NCBI GenBank assembly: GCA_019456225.1 | Contig: VRUI01000018.1 | Location: 1-64,000 of the forward strand | Length of the DNA stretch: 64,000 nt | Reading direction: 5' to 3' | Origin: Planctomycetota bacterium | GTDB taxonomy: Bacteria > Planctomycetota > Phycisphaerae > Sedimentisphaerales > Anaerohalosphaeraceae | Part shown: positions 34,656-45,862 of the stretch, piece by piece | How positions within the stretch are numbered: position 1 is the first letter of the stretch | Layout of the letters: every line of letters starts with the position of its first letter | Translations under genes and position numbers: made by a program | Notes under the pieces: model-generated | Database searches by the model: none | Told to the model about the DNA's origin: nothing | Seen by the model: only the letters and a program-made list of their open reading frames with translations

Positions 34656-35741
34656 TCACTCGGCGACCTCAATCCCCTCAAACTCCTCCGGGTGCAACTC
34701 CTTGTATCTAGCAATCTCTTCTTTGTATTCAGTTGGGCTTTTTTGGTATTCAAACGACACAATAAAAAAGTCCTCAGCGCCTTTTTCCGGAAATGCTGTA
34801 TAATTGCAGGCTAACCATATTAGGTCACCTGATGATTTTATCCAATATTCATGGTAGTATTGAGCAATCGCCGCCTCCCCGTCTATCACTATTTCGTCCT
34901 TCTCCCATTGCCCGTTATTCTCTATTCCCGTTCCTTCTAGCTTATAACTTAACTTTTTCCAGTTATAATCCATAAGTCTTTTCTCAATCGCAGGATAGCA
35001 CGCAAACTCATCAGGAGTCTCTTCGACCGTAAAAATCATACGGTAATTGTTTGGCCTGACATTATAATAACTGACATTCTTACCAGCGTTCGGCAGAACT
35101 AGCACCTCCGGGAATCCTTTGGGCCGCGATAAAATTGACGCAGAAGGAGTTTTGGCTTTATATTCCGGCAACAGTGACCACATTCCGTCTTGAATTGGCC
35201 CTAAAACCTTGCTTATTCCACCGGTTTTCAGTCCGACTATCAGCACAACTATCCAGATCATGGACCATTTGCCCGAGATCGTCGGTTTCATTCCTGGTAT
35301 CAGGCACGGCCATATCTTGCTGCCGTCCAGCGGCGGGATCGGCACCAGGTTGATCGCCGCAAGCATGCCATTGATAAGAAAAACGCCTATAAGAAAGTTA
35401 TAAACTTTAATCGGCGGGTGCATGTACATAATTCCAAGGCTGATCCCGCATAGTATAAGATTCGACAAAGGACCGGCAAGCGAGCTCAGCAGGTAGTAGA
35501 ATTTAGGCTTTTTGAAGTTATAAAGGTTAACGATAACAGGCTTACCCCAGCCGAAACCCAGGAAGAATAACGCCAAGGTACCATAGATCGACAAATGCCG
35601 CAGCGGGTTCAAGCTAACCCTGCCCATTTTTTCAGCAGTACGGTCGCCGAGCCACTTAGCCGATATAGCATGAGCGGCTTCATGGACAGTAAGCCCGATT
35701 ATCAAGCCGGGCAGCAATAGTAATGCCAAGTCTAAATTCAT
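34656..35741 (-). CDS. Site-2-protease-like membrane metalloprotease (M50) with extra C-terminal domain
   Basis: The 361-residue protein begins with about six hydrophobic segments. VHEAAHAISA carries the zinc-binding HExxH motif in the second part of helix 1, and INLVPIPPLDGSKIW gives the third ligand Asp, as in the small M50B-type site-2 proteases without a PDZ domain. Residues about 200-361 form a soluble part (WxxLP…YYNVRPNNYRMIFTVEE; DFFIVSFEYQ) that I do not recognise and that is not part of the minimal protease. Such enzymes cut substrates within membranes. Neighbours give no substrate clue. The downstream gap holds a hairpin repeat. Confidence 0.8.
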   Translation of the reverse strand: MNLDLALLLLPGLIIGLTVHEAAHAISAKWLGDRTAEKMGRVSLNPLRHLSIYGTLALFFLGFGWGKPVIVNLYNFKKPKFYYLLSSLAGPLSNLILCGISLGIMYMHPPIKVYNFLIGVFLINGMLAAINLVPIPPLDGSKIWPCLIPGMKPTISGKWSMIWIVVLIVGLKTGGISKVLGPIQDGMWSLLPEYKAKTPSASILSRPKGFPEVLVLPNAGKNVSYYNVRPNNYRMIFTVEETPDEFACYPAIEKRLMDYNWKKLSYKLEGTGIENNGQWEKDEIVIDGEAAIAQYYHEYWIKSSGDLIWLACNYTAFPEKGAEDFFIVSFEYQKSPTEYKEEIARYKELHPEEFEGIEVAE

Positions 35742-35758
35742 AAATCACAATTCCCTAT

Positions 35759-36571
35759 CTAATTTCGCATAGCACAATATTCAGAAAATCTGTCCGACTC
35801 GATTATATATTTAATCGCCGGATGGCCCTGCTCTTTCTTATAACCGCCCCTGACCGCCTTATATATCCATTCCATAGACTCATCAACACGGTCAGCAGCA
35901 AAATACGCCAGCGCGACATTGACGTTGTAATCGATCTCTGACAGATGCTTCCTGCTTTTTGCCAACAGTTTCTTTGCAAGCGTGTCTTCATTACGTATCA
36001 AACACATTTCTGCTTTCAGGTATTCGGCAGACAGGTCTTTCTTAATCCTTAGTATGTGGTCTACGATCTCTTCGGCTTTTGGATATTGCCGTTCTTTAAA
36101 CAGGAGGTACGCTTTATTAAGAAGAGCCTGATGTGTGTATTCCATTGGCAGATAATTACACGCCAGCATCTCTTCAACAATCTCACCGTGGTCATACTCT
36201 GCGATCTTGTGCGACATGCCTAACTTTACCGACAGCAAATGGTAGCAATCCTCACAACCCATTTCTTCTGCAAGGTCGATCCATTCTTTAGCGGCGTCAT
36301 AATTCTTCTCCAACCTCTCTGCATGTGCAATTCCATATACAATCATCGCTGATCTGGTCTCTTGCAAAATCTCATGCGCCAATGCCCGCCCAGCCCCAAG
36401 ACCAAACTTCTCAACAGTCATCATAACCAGCCGAAACCCATCTTCGGTTGTCCTGCCAACTTTCCAGGTCCACTTAACCAGCGCATACTGGTCGACAACC
36501 GGAAAAAACCGGCAAACCAAAAGCAAAAGCCGCAAAGGCAGCACCAAAATTTCTCGAATCAATTTAACCAT
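35759..36571 (-). CDS. TPR-like protein with N-terminal membrane segment, unknown role
   Basis: From the ATG at 36571 the product is about 270 residues; an in-frame TTG 36 bases upstream is less likely. Residues 3-26 form one hydrophobic segment (IREILVLPLRLLLLVCRFFPVV, in part). The rest is helical with tetratricopeptide-like pairs: GIAHAERLEKNYDAAKEWIDLAEEM, in part, ALLNKAYLLFKERQYPKAEEIV, in part, and VNVALAYFAADRVDESMEWI. Such repeats mediate protein contacts. It ends close upstream of the M50 protease gene (17 bases), so the two are probably cotranscribed and may act together at the membrane. Confidence 0.65.
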   Translation of the reverse strand: MVKLIREILVLPLRLLLLVCRFFPVVDQYALVKWTWKVGRTTEDGFRLVMMTVEKFGLGAGRALAHEILQETRSAMIVYGIAHAERLEKNYDAAKEWIDLAEEMGCEDCYHLLSVKLGMSHKIAEYDHGEIVEEMLACNYLPMEYTHQALLNKAYLLFKERQYPKAEEIVDHILRIKKDLSAEYLKAEMCLIRNEDTLAKKLLAKSRKHLSEIDYNVNVALAYFAADRVDESMEWIYKAVRGGYKKEQGHPAIKYIIESDRFSEYCAMRN

Positions 36572-36692
36572 GGATATATGATAGTAGAATTCCCGCCAAA
36601 TGTCCAACTTAAGTTATTGAGTCCGTGCTGTTGGCTCGATGCCGACATAACGGGGATTAGCCCGGCGCTCGCGCTTAGGGCTTCTGTTGTCT

Positions 36693-37616
36693 CTATAAAA
36701 TCTCTACCTCAATCTTTTTTTCGATTTTGTTCCAACTGCGACTGTCCGACCATGCCCTCGCGGCGGCGACTTTTAATCCTTTGGTTAGTGAATCTTCCAG
36801 GCCGGCGCCACTGAGAAAGCCTGCCAGGAAGTAATCTCCGCAGCCGACTGTGCTGACGATTTTATTTTTCGTAATACACCGGCCCTGTAGCACGCTATCT
36901 TTAGTAACAACAACGGCACCTTTTTCGCCTCGGGTTACAACTATTGTTTTTAACTTATCCAGAAGCGTTTTTGCGGTCCATGCGATCGCGGCCGGGTTGT
37001 CCTGGATATTTACGCCAAGGAGTTCGGAAAGTTCGTCGAGGTTTGGTTTTATAATTTCAATGTCGCCAAGAGTGACTATTCTATCAAGCGCCTCGCCGCT
37101 TGTGTCTATGACTATTTTTGCGCCGCAATCTTTCGCTGCTTCGATAACAGAAATGACTCCGTCTAAAAGTTCGCCTCCCGGCATGGAACCGGCAAAGACA
37201 CAAACGCTGTCTGCGCCGATCATCCCGCGCAAATCGTTTTCGAGATTTGCTAATGATTCAACAGTAGCAAGGGAACTGCTTGCCCGAAGATGCATCTCCC
37301 GATTGCCGCTTTCATCAACAACCGTAATATTTTCCCGCGTCCGCCTCGCCGCCCTGGTAAACCGAACGTCAACAAGGCCGGAAACAGTATCAACCGCCGC
37401 CGACATCTCGGAATAATCCACCTCGCCCCACAATCCTGCCGCCACGCTCGCTACGCCCATCCAACCAAGCGCCCGCGAAACATTAAAAGCCTTACCGGCA
37501 ACGGTACGCCTTTGTGAAACTTTCGGATGACTGGACCAGTCGATATTTTTTCCCGAGCAAACAACGTCCCACGCAGGACAAATACCAACAGTAATAATCG
37601 AACAGTTGTCAAACAT
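36693..37616 (-). CDS. PfkB-family sugar kinase (1-phosphofructokinase-like)
   Basis: The 307-residue protein has the ribokinase/PfkB plan: an N-terminal strand with the substrate Asp (VGICPAWDVV), VAGKAFNVSRALGWMG for the G-K-x-x-N-V-A-type sugar site, IKPNLDELSELLG, VTRGEKGAVVV, and the signature TVGCGDYFLAGFLSG with the catalytic Asp. The order and the FNVSRAL segment are closest to the fructose-1-phosphate/tagatose-6-phosphate kinase branch. No fructose PTS is nearby, so the substrate is open. The usual G-A-G-D is G-C-G-D. It lies 68 bases downstream of ftsK and is probably part of its unit. Confidence 0.82.
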   Translation of the reverse strand: MFDNCSIITVGICPAWDVVCSGKNIDWSSHPKVSQRRTVAGKAFNVSRALGWMGVASVAAGLWGEVDYSEMSAAVDTVSGLVDVRFTRAARRTRENITVVDESGNREMHLRASSSLATVESLANLENDLRGMIGADSVCVFAGSMPGGELLDGVISVIEAAKDCGAKIVIDTSGEALDRIVTLGDIEIIKPNLDELSELLGVNIQDNPAAIAWTAKTLLDKLKTIVVTRGEKGAVVVTKDSVLQGRCITKNKIVSTVGCGDYFLAGFLSGAGLEDSLTKGLKVAAARAWSDSRSWNKIEKKIEVEIL

Positions 37617-37652
37617 TTACGACCCAATCAAAAAAGCAAACCCGGGAAAACT

Positions 37653-37684
37653 CCGCTGCCCGCTGTTCGCTGCCCGCCGCACAC
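37653..37684. repeat. GCTGCCCGC-type intergenic repeat after ftsK
   Basis: CCGCTGCCCGCTGTTCGCTG and CCCGCCGC follow each other just before the ftsK stop (minus strand). Related units occur at 936-966, 49533-49563 and 54874-54906. Confidence 0.55.
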
Positions 37685-40273
37685 CTATTCTTCTTCGTCT
37701 TCATCGACATACTCCACCTCGACTGTTTCAATATATTCCTCGTCATCATCTTCATCCTCCGACTCATCTTCCTCGTACTCGTCATCGTCAACATCTTCAT
37801 ATTCGTATTCATCGTCATCATCGCCGCCGGCGTTGGTAAGATCGGCATAACCAGAAACTTCATCCTCGAGCATCTGCCTTTTCATAGCATCATACTCGTC
37901 AACGGTCATGGTAACCTCGCGCGCCTGGCTGCCCTTATACTCGCCGAGCAAACCGCCCTGTGCCATCATCTCAATAATCCGAGATGCCCGTGCATAACCA
38001 ATACCAAGTCGCCTCTGAAGCAACGACACACTCCCACGCCCGCTCTCGAGCACAACCCGGATAGCTTCTTCATAACGATCATCCTTAGACATGCCGGATA
38101 TATCAACCTTATTAAGCTGCATAAGCTCCGGGTGGAACTGCGGAGCAGCTACGGTCTTTAAATAGTCGACAATACTCAACAATTCTTCGTCGTCAAGGAA
38201 AGCGCCCTGCGAACGAACAAGGTCGCTGGTACCGGGCTTAAGGAAAAGCATATCGCCCTGGCCAAGCAAAGTCTCGCCGCCGTTCTGGTCAAGAATGATC
38301 CTGCTGTCCATCCGGGCAGCGACACGGAAAGCAATTCGCGCCGGCATATTAGATTTGATAAGCCCGGTAACAACCGTCGCCTGCGGACGCTGCGTCGCGA
38401 CGACAAGATGGATCCCGATCGCCCTGCTCTTCTGAGCGATACGAACGATATACGACTCAACCTCTTTCGCCGAAGTCATCATAAGGTCGGCAAGCTCGTC
38501 AATAATAATAACGATATACGGAAGGTGCTTGGGAATCTTCGCTTCTTCTTCTTTAGTCGAAGGATTAAACCTTTCGATGATCTCTTCCTGCGTAAGTTTA
38601 TTATACGAACCAATATTACGAACCTTTGCCTCTGCAAGAATCTCGTAACGCTCGTCCATCTTAGTCGTCGCCCATTCCAGAATCTGCTCGGCCCGGCGCA
38701 TATCGGTAATCGTCGGACACATTAAATGCGGAATGGATTCAAATGCGGCCATCTCAACCATCTTCGGGTCGATGAGGATCAGTTGAACCTCGTCGGGCCG
38801 GCGCGTCATCATAATACTCGTAATAATACTGTTGATACAAACACTCTTACCGGAACCGGTGGTCCCTGCGATGAGCAGATGCGGCATGGCGGCAAGGTCG
38901 GAAACAAGCGACTCACCCGAAGAACTCTTACCAAGGAAAAGCGGAATATGCATCTTGCTGCTGGCATTGCCCGACGTCTCTATAACCCCCTTAAGCCGAA
39001 CTGTTTCACGCTCGGTATTCGGCGCCTCGATACCGATAGTATGTTTACCTGGAAGAGGCGCGACAACACGAACGGAACCGGCTCCCAGCGCCCTGGCCAT
39101 ATCGTTAGCCAGGTTCGATATCTGACTTACCTTAATCCCAGGTGCAAGCTCAAGCTCATACATAGTGATCGCAGGACCGGGCTCTGCATTTACAACATTA
39201 GCGTTCACACCAAACTCAGCTAGCAAACCTTCCAGAACTTTGGCCTTCTTATCAACCATCCTGCTCTGCTTGGCCATGTATCCAAGCTCAGGCTCTTTAA
39301 GCAGCGTAAGCGGCGGAAATTCATAATCCTCATAGCTCTTTGGAACATATTCCTGCGGCTGCGGCGGACGAGCGGTACGTTTCTTTTTCTTCTTCCGTTT
39401 TCGCCTGGCATGCTTTACATCCGCCGAGCCTTCATCGCCGCCTTCATCTTCGACATCAACATCGACATCTTCAGCCTCCTGGTCCTCTTGCTCTTCGTAA
39501 TATTCCTCGTCTTCTTCGGCGTCGACATACTCATATTCGTATTCTTCTTCGGCCAGCGTTTCAAGCTGCCGGTCACCGGCTTTGGTTATCCGAACTTTTT
39601 CAAGGCCCTCGGCTTTTTGACGCATACTGATCCGTGTCCATATATCGCCAAGCGAACTGGAACGCTGCCGAGCCGTCGCCCAGGCCGGCAAGACCGCGAC
39701 AAGTACTTTACTGATACCTATGGCAAACCAGTGAACAAGTCCAAGAACGAATGTGTCGGCAAGCAGGATCAAGCCGACCACCCACGCCCAAAATAGAACA
39801 ATAAAAGCACCCAAAGCACTAACATGTTCATAAAGAAAATACCCCGTCGAAATTCCAAGCACTCCTCCATTACCCATCGGAAATCCGTTGTCACTGCTGG
39901 GCCAGATCAAATAAACCGTACTCGAAAAAGCGCAAACCAGCAAACCCATCCCCACAAGACGAAGCGCTGCCTGTGTCACCTTGATCCCGCTAAGCCGAAA
40001 CGCCATCCACCAGATCGCCGTCAAAAACAATACAAAAACACCGGGACCGATATAATACATCAGGTAATACGCAAGAAATGCCCCCGACTGACCGCAAAGG
40101 TTCTTCGCCGGTTCGTTGTGCGGCCAGACATACTGGCTCGGTTTGTCGCCAAGATCGAATCCCTTGTCAAAACCGGGGATAATATCGCTCGGAAGACAGC
40201 TGAAAAGCAAAAATACACAAATCCCAAACAATAGGACTTCTATAGCAACCTTATACAAATTCCTGTTACCCAC
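37685..40273 (-). CDS. ftsK: DNA translocase FtsK/SpoIIIE with acidic linker and acidic C-terminal tail
   Basis: The 862-residue protein starts with GTG at 40273 (GGGGAC upstream). It has about four membrane segments (residues 9-190), then a very acidic Glu/Tyr/Asp linker (about 240-290) with a Lys/Arg cluster, then the motor: HLLIAGTTGSGKSVCINSII (Walker A, about residue 460), LIDPKMVEMAAFE, VIIIDELADLMM (Walker B), VATQRPQATVVTG. A winged-helix gamma domain (SVSLLQRRLGIGYARASRII, in part; about 715-785) reads DNA polarity. Unusually, about 60 residues of almost pure Asp/Glu/Tyr follow the gamma domain to the stop. FtsK pumps DNA at the division septum. Confidence 0.95.
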   Translation of the reverse strand: MGNRNLYKVAIEVLLFGICVFLLFSCLPSDIIPGFDKGFDLGDKPSQYVWPHNEPAKNLCGQSGAFLAYYLMYYIGPGVFVLFLTAIWWMAFRLSGIKVTQAALRLVGMGLLVCAFSSTVYLIWPSSDNGFPMGNGGVLGISTGYFLYEHVSALGAFIVLFWAWVVGLILLADTFVLGLVHWFAIGISKVLVAVLPAWATARQRSSSLGDIWTRISMRQKAEGLEKVRITKAGDRQLETLAEEEYEYEYVDAEEDEEYYEEQEDQEAEDVDVDVEDEGGDEGSADVKHARRKRKKKKKRTARPPQPQEYVPKSYEDYEFPPLTLLKEPELGYMAKQSRMVDKKAKVLEGLLAEFGVNANVVNAEPGPAITMYELELAPGIKVSQISNLANDMARALGAGSVRVVAPLPGKHTIGIEAPNTERETVRLKGVIETSGNASSKMHIPLFLGKSSSGESLVSDLAAMPHLLIAGTTGSGKSVCINSIITSIMMTRRPDEVQLILIDPKMVEMAAFESIPHLMCPTITDMRRAEQILEWATTKMDERYEILAEAKVRNIGSYNKLTQEEIIERFNPSTKEEEAKIPKHLPYIVIIIDELADLMMTSAKEVESYIVRIAQKSRAIGIHLVVATQRPQATVVTGLIKSNMPARIAFRVAARMDSRIILDQNGGETLLGQGDMLFLKPGTSDLVRSQGAFLDDEELLSIVDYLKTVAAPQFHPELMQLNKVDISGMSKDDRYEEAIRVVLESGRGSVSLLQRRLGIGYARASRIIEMMAQGGLLGEYKGSQAREVTMTVDEYDAMKRQMLEDEVSGYADLTNAGGDDDDEYEYEDVDDDEYEEDESEDEDDDEEYIETVEVEYVDEDEEE

Positions 40274-40467
40274 CGATCAAGTCCCCTGCAAATTCTTGTC
40301 AAGTTCAATTACGAAAAAAATGTCACGAATCATATTATATCGGCAGGAACCGGCATTTCTCTAAAGAAATTGCCTGCAGAAACACAGCAGCACAAGGCCT
40401 CCGATAATAAACCCCACTTAACAGGCGAATTTCACAATTATACATTCATCATTGGACATTGGGCATT

Positions 40468-41148
40468 TTATTTAACGCCTTCAGCCCCATCGGTTTTTTC
40501 AGGCTCAATCCGTTGAGCCCCTGGAAGTTCAACCCGAATTCCAAGCCTGCCCAAGGCCTCGGAAACCTCTGACGTCGGATTAAGCTCAAAGCTGCGGCGA
40601 AGATACTGCTCGGCTCGAACAAGATCGTTTTTCTCGCGATAAAAATAACCGATTTGCATGTTGAGTACCGCTGAATTTGGAGCGATCGTCAATGCCTGAT
40701 TATAACTTGCAAGAGCCTCGTCGTCGAGCATCTCATATTGAAACGCCTTGCCCATGCCCAATGAAGAAGCCGCAGAAAAACCTGCCTGCTTAATATACTT
40801 CGCCGCCATCGCGATAGCTCGCTCCTTCTTGCCGTCTTGATAAAGCGTCTTAACGATAGCCGCCGCCGACTCCCAGTTAACAGGGTCATAGCTCTTGGCA
40901 ATATCAAATTCAAATATCGCCTTGTCCCACAAACCTTCGGACTGGTAGATCTTGCCAAGCTCATAATGGATCTTTGGGTTGTTGTATTTCCTGGCAAGCA
41001 ACCGCTGAAGCTCGAGCTTTCTCATGTCAGAATCGACCAGTGGAAACTCATTTTCAATCGGTTCCTTATTAGCCGGCTGACAGCCGCAAACCAGAAAAAC
41101 ACAAAACAATAACAAAACCGCACTTCGAATAATTTTAATATCTGACAT
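40468..41148 (-). CDS. TPR-repeat lipoprotein
   Basis: The 226-residue product has a lipoprotein signal (hydrophobic residues 8-20, lipobox VCGC) and then tetratricopeptide-like repeats: NPKIHYELGKIYQSEGLWDKAIFEFD in part, a middle pair around KKERAIAMAAKYI, and AVLNMQIGYFYREKNDLVRAEQYLRRSFELNP in part. The last turn ends in a Pro/Glu-rich tail. It resembles BamD/PilF-type assembly lipoproteins in plan but lacks features that would fix either. It lies between gyrB and ftsK in the same orientation, 51 bases after gyrB. A role as a protein-binding envelope factor is an inference. Confidence 0.7.
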   Translation of the reverse strand: MSDIKIIRSAVLLLFCVFLVCGCQPANKEPIENEFPLVDSDMRKLELQRLLARKYNNPKIHYELGKIYQSEGLWDKAIFEFDIAKSYDPVNWESAAAIVKTLYQDGKKERAIAMAAKYIKQAGFSAASSLGMGKAFQYEMLDDEALASYNQALTIAPNSAVLNMQIGYFYREKNDLVRAEQYLRRSFELNPTSEVSEALGRLGIRVELPGAQRIEPEKTDGAEGVK

Positions 41149-41199
41149 TTCAGTATCCCTTCTGAAAAAGAATAAATATAAATCAAAAATAGCTAAATC

Positions 41200-43716
<2,517 letters not shown>

Positions 43717-43732
43717 TCAATAAATTTATTCT

Positions 43733-43760
43733 ATCAATCCGCCAAAGACGGTTTCTTTTA
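43733..43760. repeat. Short palindromic intergenic repeat upstream of gyrB
   Basis: ATCCGCC-AAA-GACGGTTTC (about 43736-43754) is a variant of the CCGCC-AAA-GGCGG palindrome found at 21670-21682. It lies between the DciA-like gene and gyrB. Confidence 0.45.
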
Positions 43761-43767
43761 ATCCATG

Positions 43768-44142
43768 TTAGTCTTGGAAATCTTCTTTTGTTTTTTTCGC
43801 AACCAACTTAATCTTCTTCACCTTACCTTGACCGCAAACATCGCAAAGATGCTCGACAAGCTCATTGCTCATCAAACGCATCTCATGCATATAAGCGCCC
43901 GACTCAACTTCAACTTCTATTACCCCGCCTTCAATTTTCGATATGCTGCAGTGCTCTGTCATCTCTTCCGGCAAAAGCTCCTGCCAGGCATCAACGATTT
44001 TCGCACTTTGCCTAAGCCGCCTGAGATTGGCCCCAAGATATTCACGACCACTGCTAGCTATACTGCTGGTCGTCTCCTTCCGCCGCCGCTGCCAGCTGAC
44101 AGCACCTGCAAGAAGCTCATCCTCATCAACATATTTATCCAT
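43768..44142 (-). CDS. DciA-like (DUF721) protein
   Basis: The 124-residue protein contains the DUF721 core, a small KH-like domain: IVDAWQELLPEEMTEHC, then GGVIEVEVESGAYMHEMRLMSNELVEHL, in part. DciA in other bacteria recruits or loads the replicative helicase in place of DnaC. Here it lies between dnaN and gyrB, the site where recF is often found, and recF is absent. That placement fits a replication role. It is short and lacks the long linker of some DciA proteins, so assignment rests on this core and context. ATG at 44142, 41 bases after dnaN. Confidence 0.78.
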   Translation of the reverse strand: MDKYVDEDELLAGAVSWQRRRKETTSSIASSGREYLGANLRRLRQSAKIVDAWQELLPEEMTEHCSISKIEGGVIEVEVESGAYMHEMRLMSNELVEHLCDVCGQGKVKKIKLVAKKTKEDFQD

Positions 44143-44183
44143 AAAATTGCCTCAGCCGCCAGGCAGTATCATCCATTATACAT

Positions 44184-45287
44184 TTACAAATTTACTGGCA
44201 TGACGATATAGATAAAATCGTCACCGCTCTTGATAACGCCGGGCCTTTCCGGATCACCAACTTCAAGCACAAAATCGTCGGCCTTAATAACCCGCAGAAC
44301 ATCGATAAGAAACTGAGGATTAAACCCGACATCCATCGGCTTGCCTTTGTACTCGACAGCCATATCGATCTGGGCATCGCCCGTCTCAGGTGCCCTGCTC
44401 GAAAATATCAGCTTATCGGCGCTAAGACTCAGCTTGATCCCCTTGCTGTCTTCGTTGGAAAGAAGCGACGCACGCCGAACCGCACTAAGCGTCTGCTCTG
44501 TCGAAAGCACGACCTGGTTGTCGTAGTCTTCGGGAATTATATCTTCGTACTTCGGAAAATTACCCTCGACAAGATTAGAGCTAATTACTACCTGACCGCA
44601 GGAAAGAACGATCTGGTTATCGACAAACCGAATCCCAACCATCGCATCTTCCGCCCCGCCAACCCTGTCAAGCAGGTGCATCGTTTTTGTCGGAACGATT
44701 ATACGCCCTTCGGGAAGTTTACCGGTCGCCGAAGAATCCACCCGCACAACACTCTTAGCAAGCCGCCGCCCGTCGGTGGCCACCATATACATTTTCTTAT
44801 CGTCGACTTCCCACAAAATACCGTTAAGCGCATACCGCGTACTTTCCTTAGCCGCGGCGAACACACTTGTCTCAATTCCCTTTTGGAGTTTACCAAGAGC
44901 GATCTCAAAATCGCCCTTATCGCCGGCGCCTGGAACCGCCGGAAACTGGCTGACGTCATGGCCATAGATCGTAAAGTGACTGTCGGCACCTTTGATGGTG
45001 ATCGTAGAGTCAACCGATTCGATCTCGATCACTTCGTCGATGCTCTCACGAACGATCGAAGCAAGCTTATCAGCCGGCAAAACAATATCGCCGGGATCGT
45101 CGATCTCGACTTGCAGGATCTGGATATTGATCCCAACCTCGAGGTCAGTGGCGCAAATTGTAACCGCGTCAACTTCCGACGTAATCCGAAGACATTGAAG
45201 AATCGGCTTGGGTGTCCGAGTCGGAACAACGCTGGTAATAAGACCAAGTGCCTCTTGAAGTGCTTCCCTGTTAAATTTAATTTTCAT
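44184..45287 (-). CDS. dnaN: DNA polymerase III beta subunit (sliding clamp)
   Basis: The 367-residue protein has the three-domain clamp plan: an N-terminal start MKIKFNREALQEAL, TDLEVGI near residue 50, the domain-2 segment ESTRYALNGI and VATDGRRLA, and the domain-3 end VGDPERPGVIKSGDDFIYIVMPVNL, in part, with the typical VMPV/MPM C-terminus. The dimer ring holds polymerase III on DNA. It starts at 45287 and is the first gene after the candidate origin. The usual dnaA neighbour is missing on this side. Confidence 0.96.
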   Translation of the reverse strand: MKIKFNREALQEALGLITSVVPTRTPKPILQCLRITSEVDAVTICATDLEVGINIQILQVEIDDPGDIVLPADKLASIVRESIDEVIEIESVDSTITIKGADSHFTIYGHDVSQFPAVPGAGDKGDFEIALGKLQKGIETSVFAAAKESTRYALNGILWEVDDKKMYMVATDGRRLAKSVVRVDSSATGKLPEGRIIVPTKTMHLLDRVGGAEDAMVGIRFVDNQIVLSCGQVVISSNLVEGNFPKYEDIIPEDYDNQVVLSTEQTLSAVRRASLLSNEDSKGIKLSLSADKLIFSSRAPETGDAQIDMAVEYKGKPMDVGFNPQFLIDVLRVIKADDFVLEVGDPERPGVIKSGDDFIYIVMPVNL

Positions 45288-45862
45288 ATCAACTCCGTTT
45301 ATATATTATATCAACCCCATAATCTAACCGAAAACAATCAATATGAAAAGAACAATGATACCCAAAAAACAATATTTTTTTTCATCGGCCTCCTGACCCG
45401 TCAGGAGGTTTTAATCAGATCGTTAATATTTGTTTACTGGTTACCGGAGGCTGGTTGCTCACAACTCTATATGACTATTAATCTATTAATATAAAAATTA
45501 GTATTAGTAATCATAGGGGCGGTGAAATTGTTCGATTCCAGGACTGATAACACCATAAACTACGCAAAACAAACACCTTAGGCCCCAAAAAACACCTAAA
45601 AGCCCTGTGGAAAACCTGTGAGATACTCCTGTGGTAAATGTAAGTAATTACCACAGTCCGCTTATCAATACTGAAAACTCACATTTAACAAAGATTCACC
45701 TAACAGAAGCCACACAATTAATCACAGCTTATCCACAGGATTAATTACAGGCCTATACTCCCCAGTTTAACAATCTCTTACAGTATTTGAAAGAAAAACA
45801 GAAGCCCGAAGCGCGAGCGCAGGGATAAAATCCCAGCAAAACAAACAAACCTCAGCAAAAAA
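45288..45862. other. Non-coding region upstream of dnaN with DnaA-box-like sequences; candidate replication origin
   Basis: This 575-bp gap has no credible gene. It contains one perfect DnaA box TTATCCACA (45729-45737), the near-match TGTGGAAAA (45606-45614), and two relaxed copies that form the 9-bp inverted repeat CTGTGGTAA/TTACCACAG (45629-45637 and 45648-45656). TTAATCACA lies at 45718-45726. AT-rich tracts flank them, and a CCTCCTGA/TCAGGAGG hairpin lies at 45389-45408. Position beside dnaN is typical of bacterial origins. Against it, dnaA is not adjacent, and genes on both sides point leftward for many kilobases. Confidence 0.5.
45802..45829. repeat. AAGCCCGAAGCGC-type intergenic repeat
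   Basis: AAGCCCGAAGCGCGAGCGC followed by AGGGATAAAA. A copy with one main change lies at 57667-57694, and shorter or longer variants lie at 48467-48490 and 48588-48640. Confidence 0.6.

Noticed and set aside
45389-45412. Rho-independent terminator on the plus strand (CCTCCTGA/TCAGGAGG then TTTT)
   Set aside because: No plus-strand gene lies upstream of it; it is more likely a structure in the dnaN leader or origin region, so it is noted there only.
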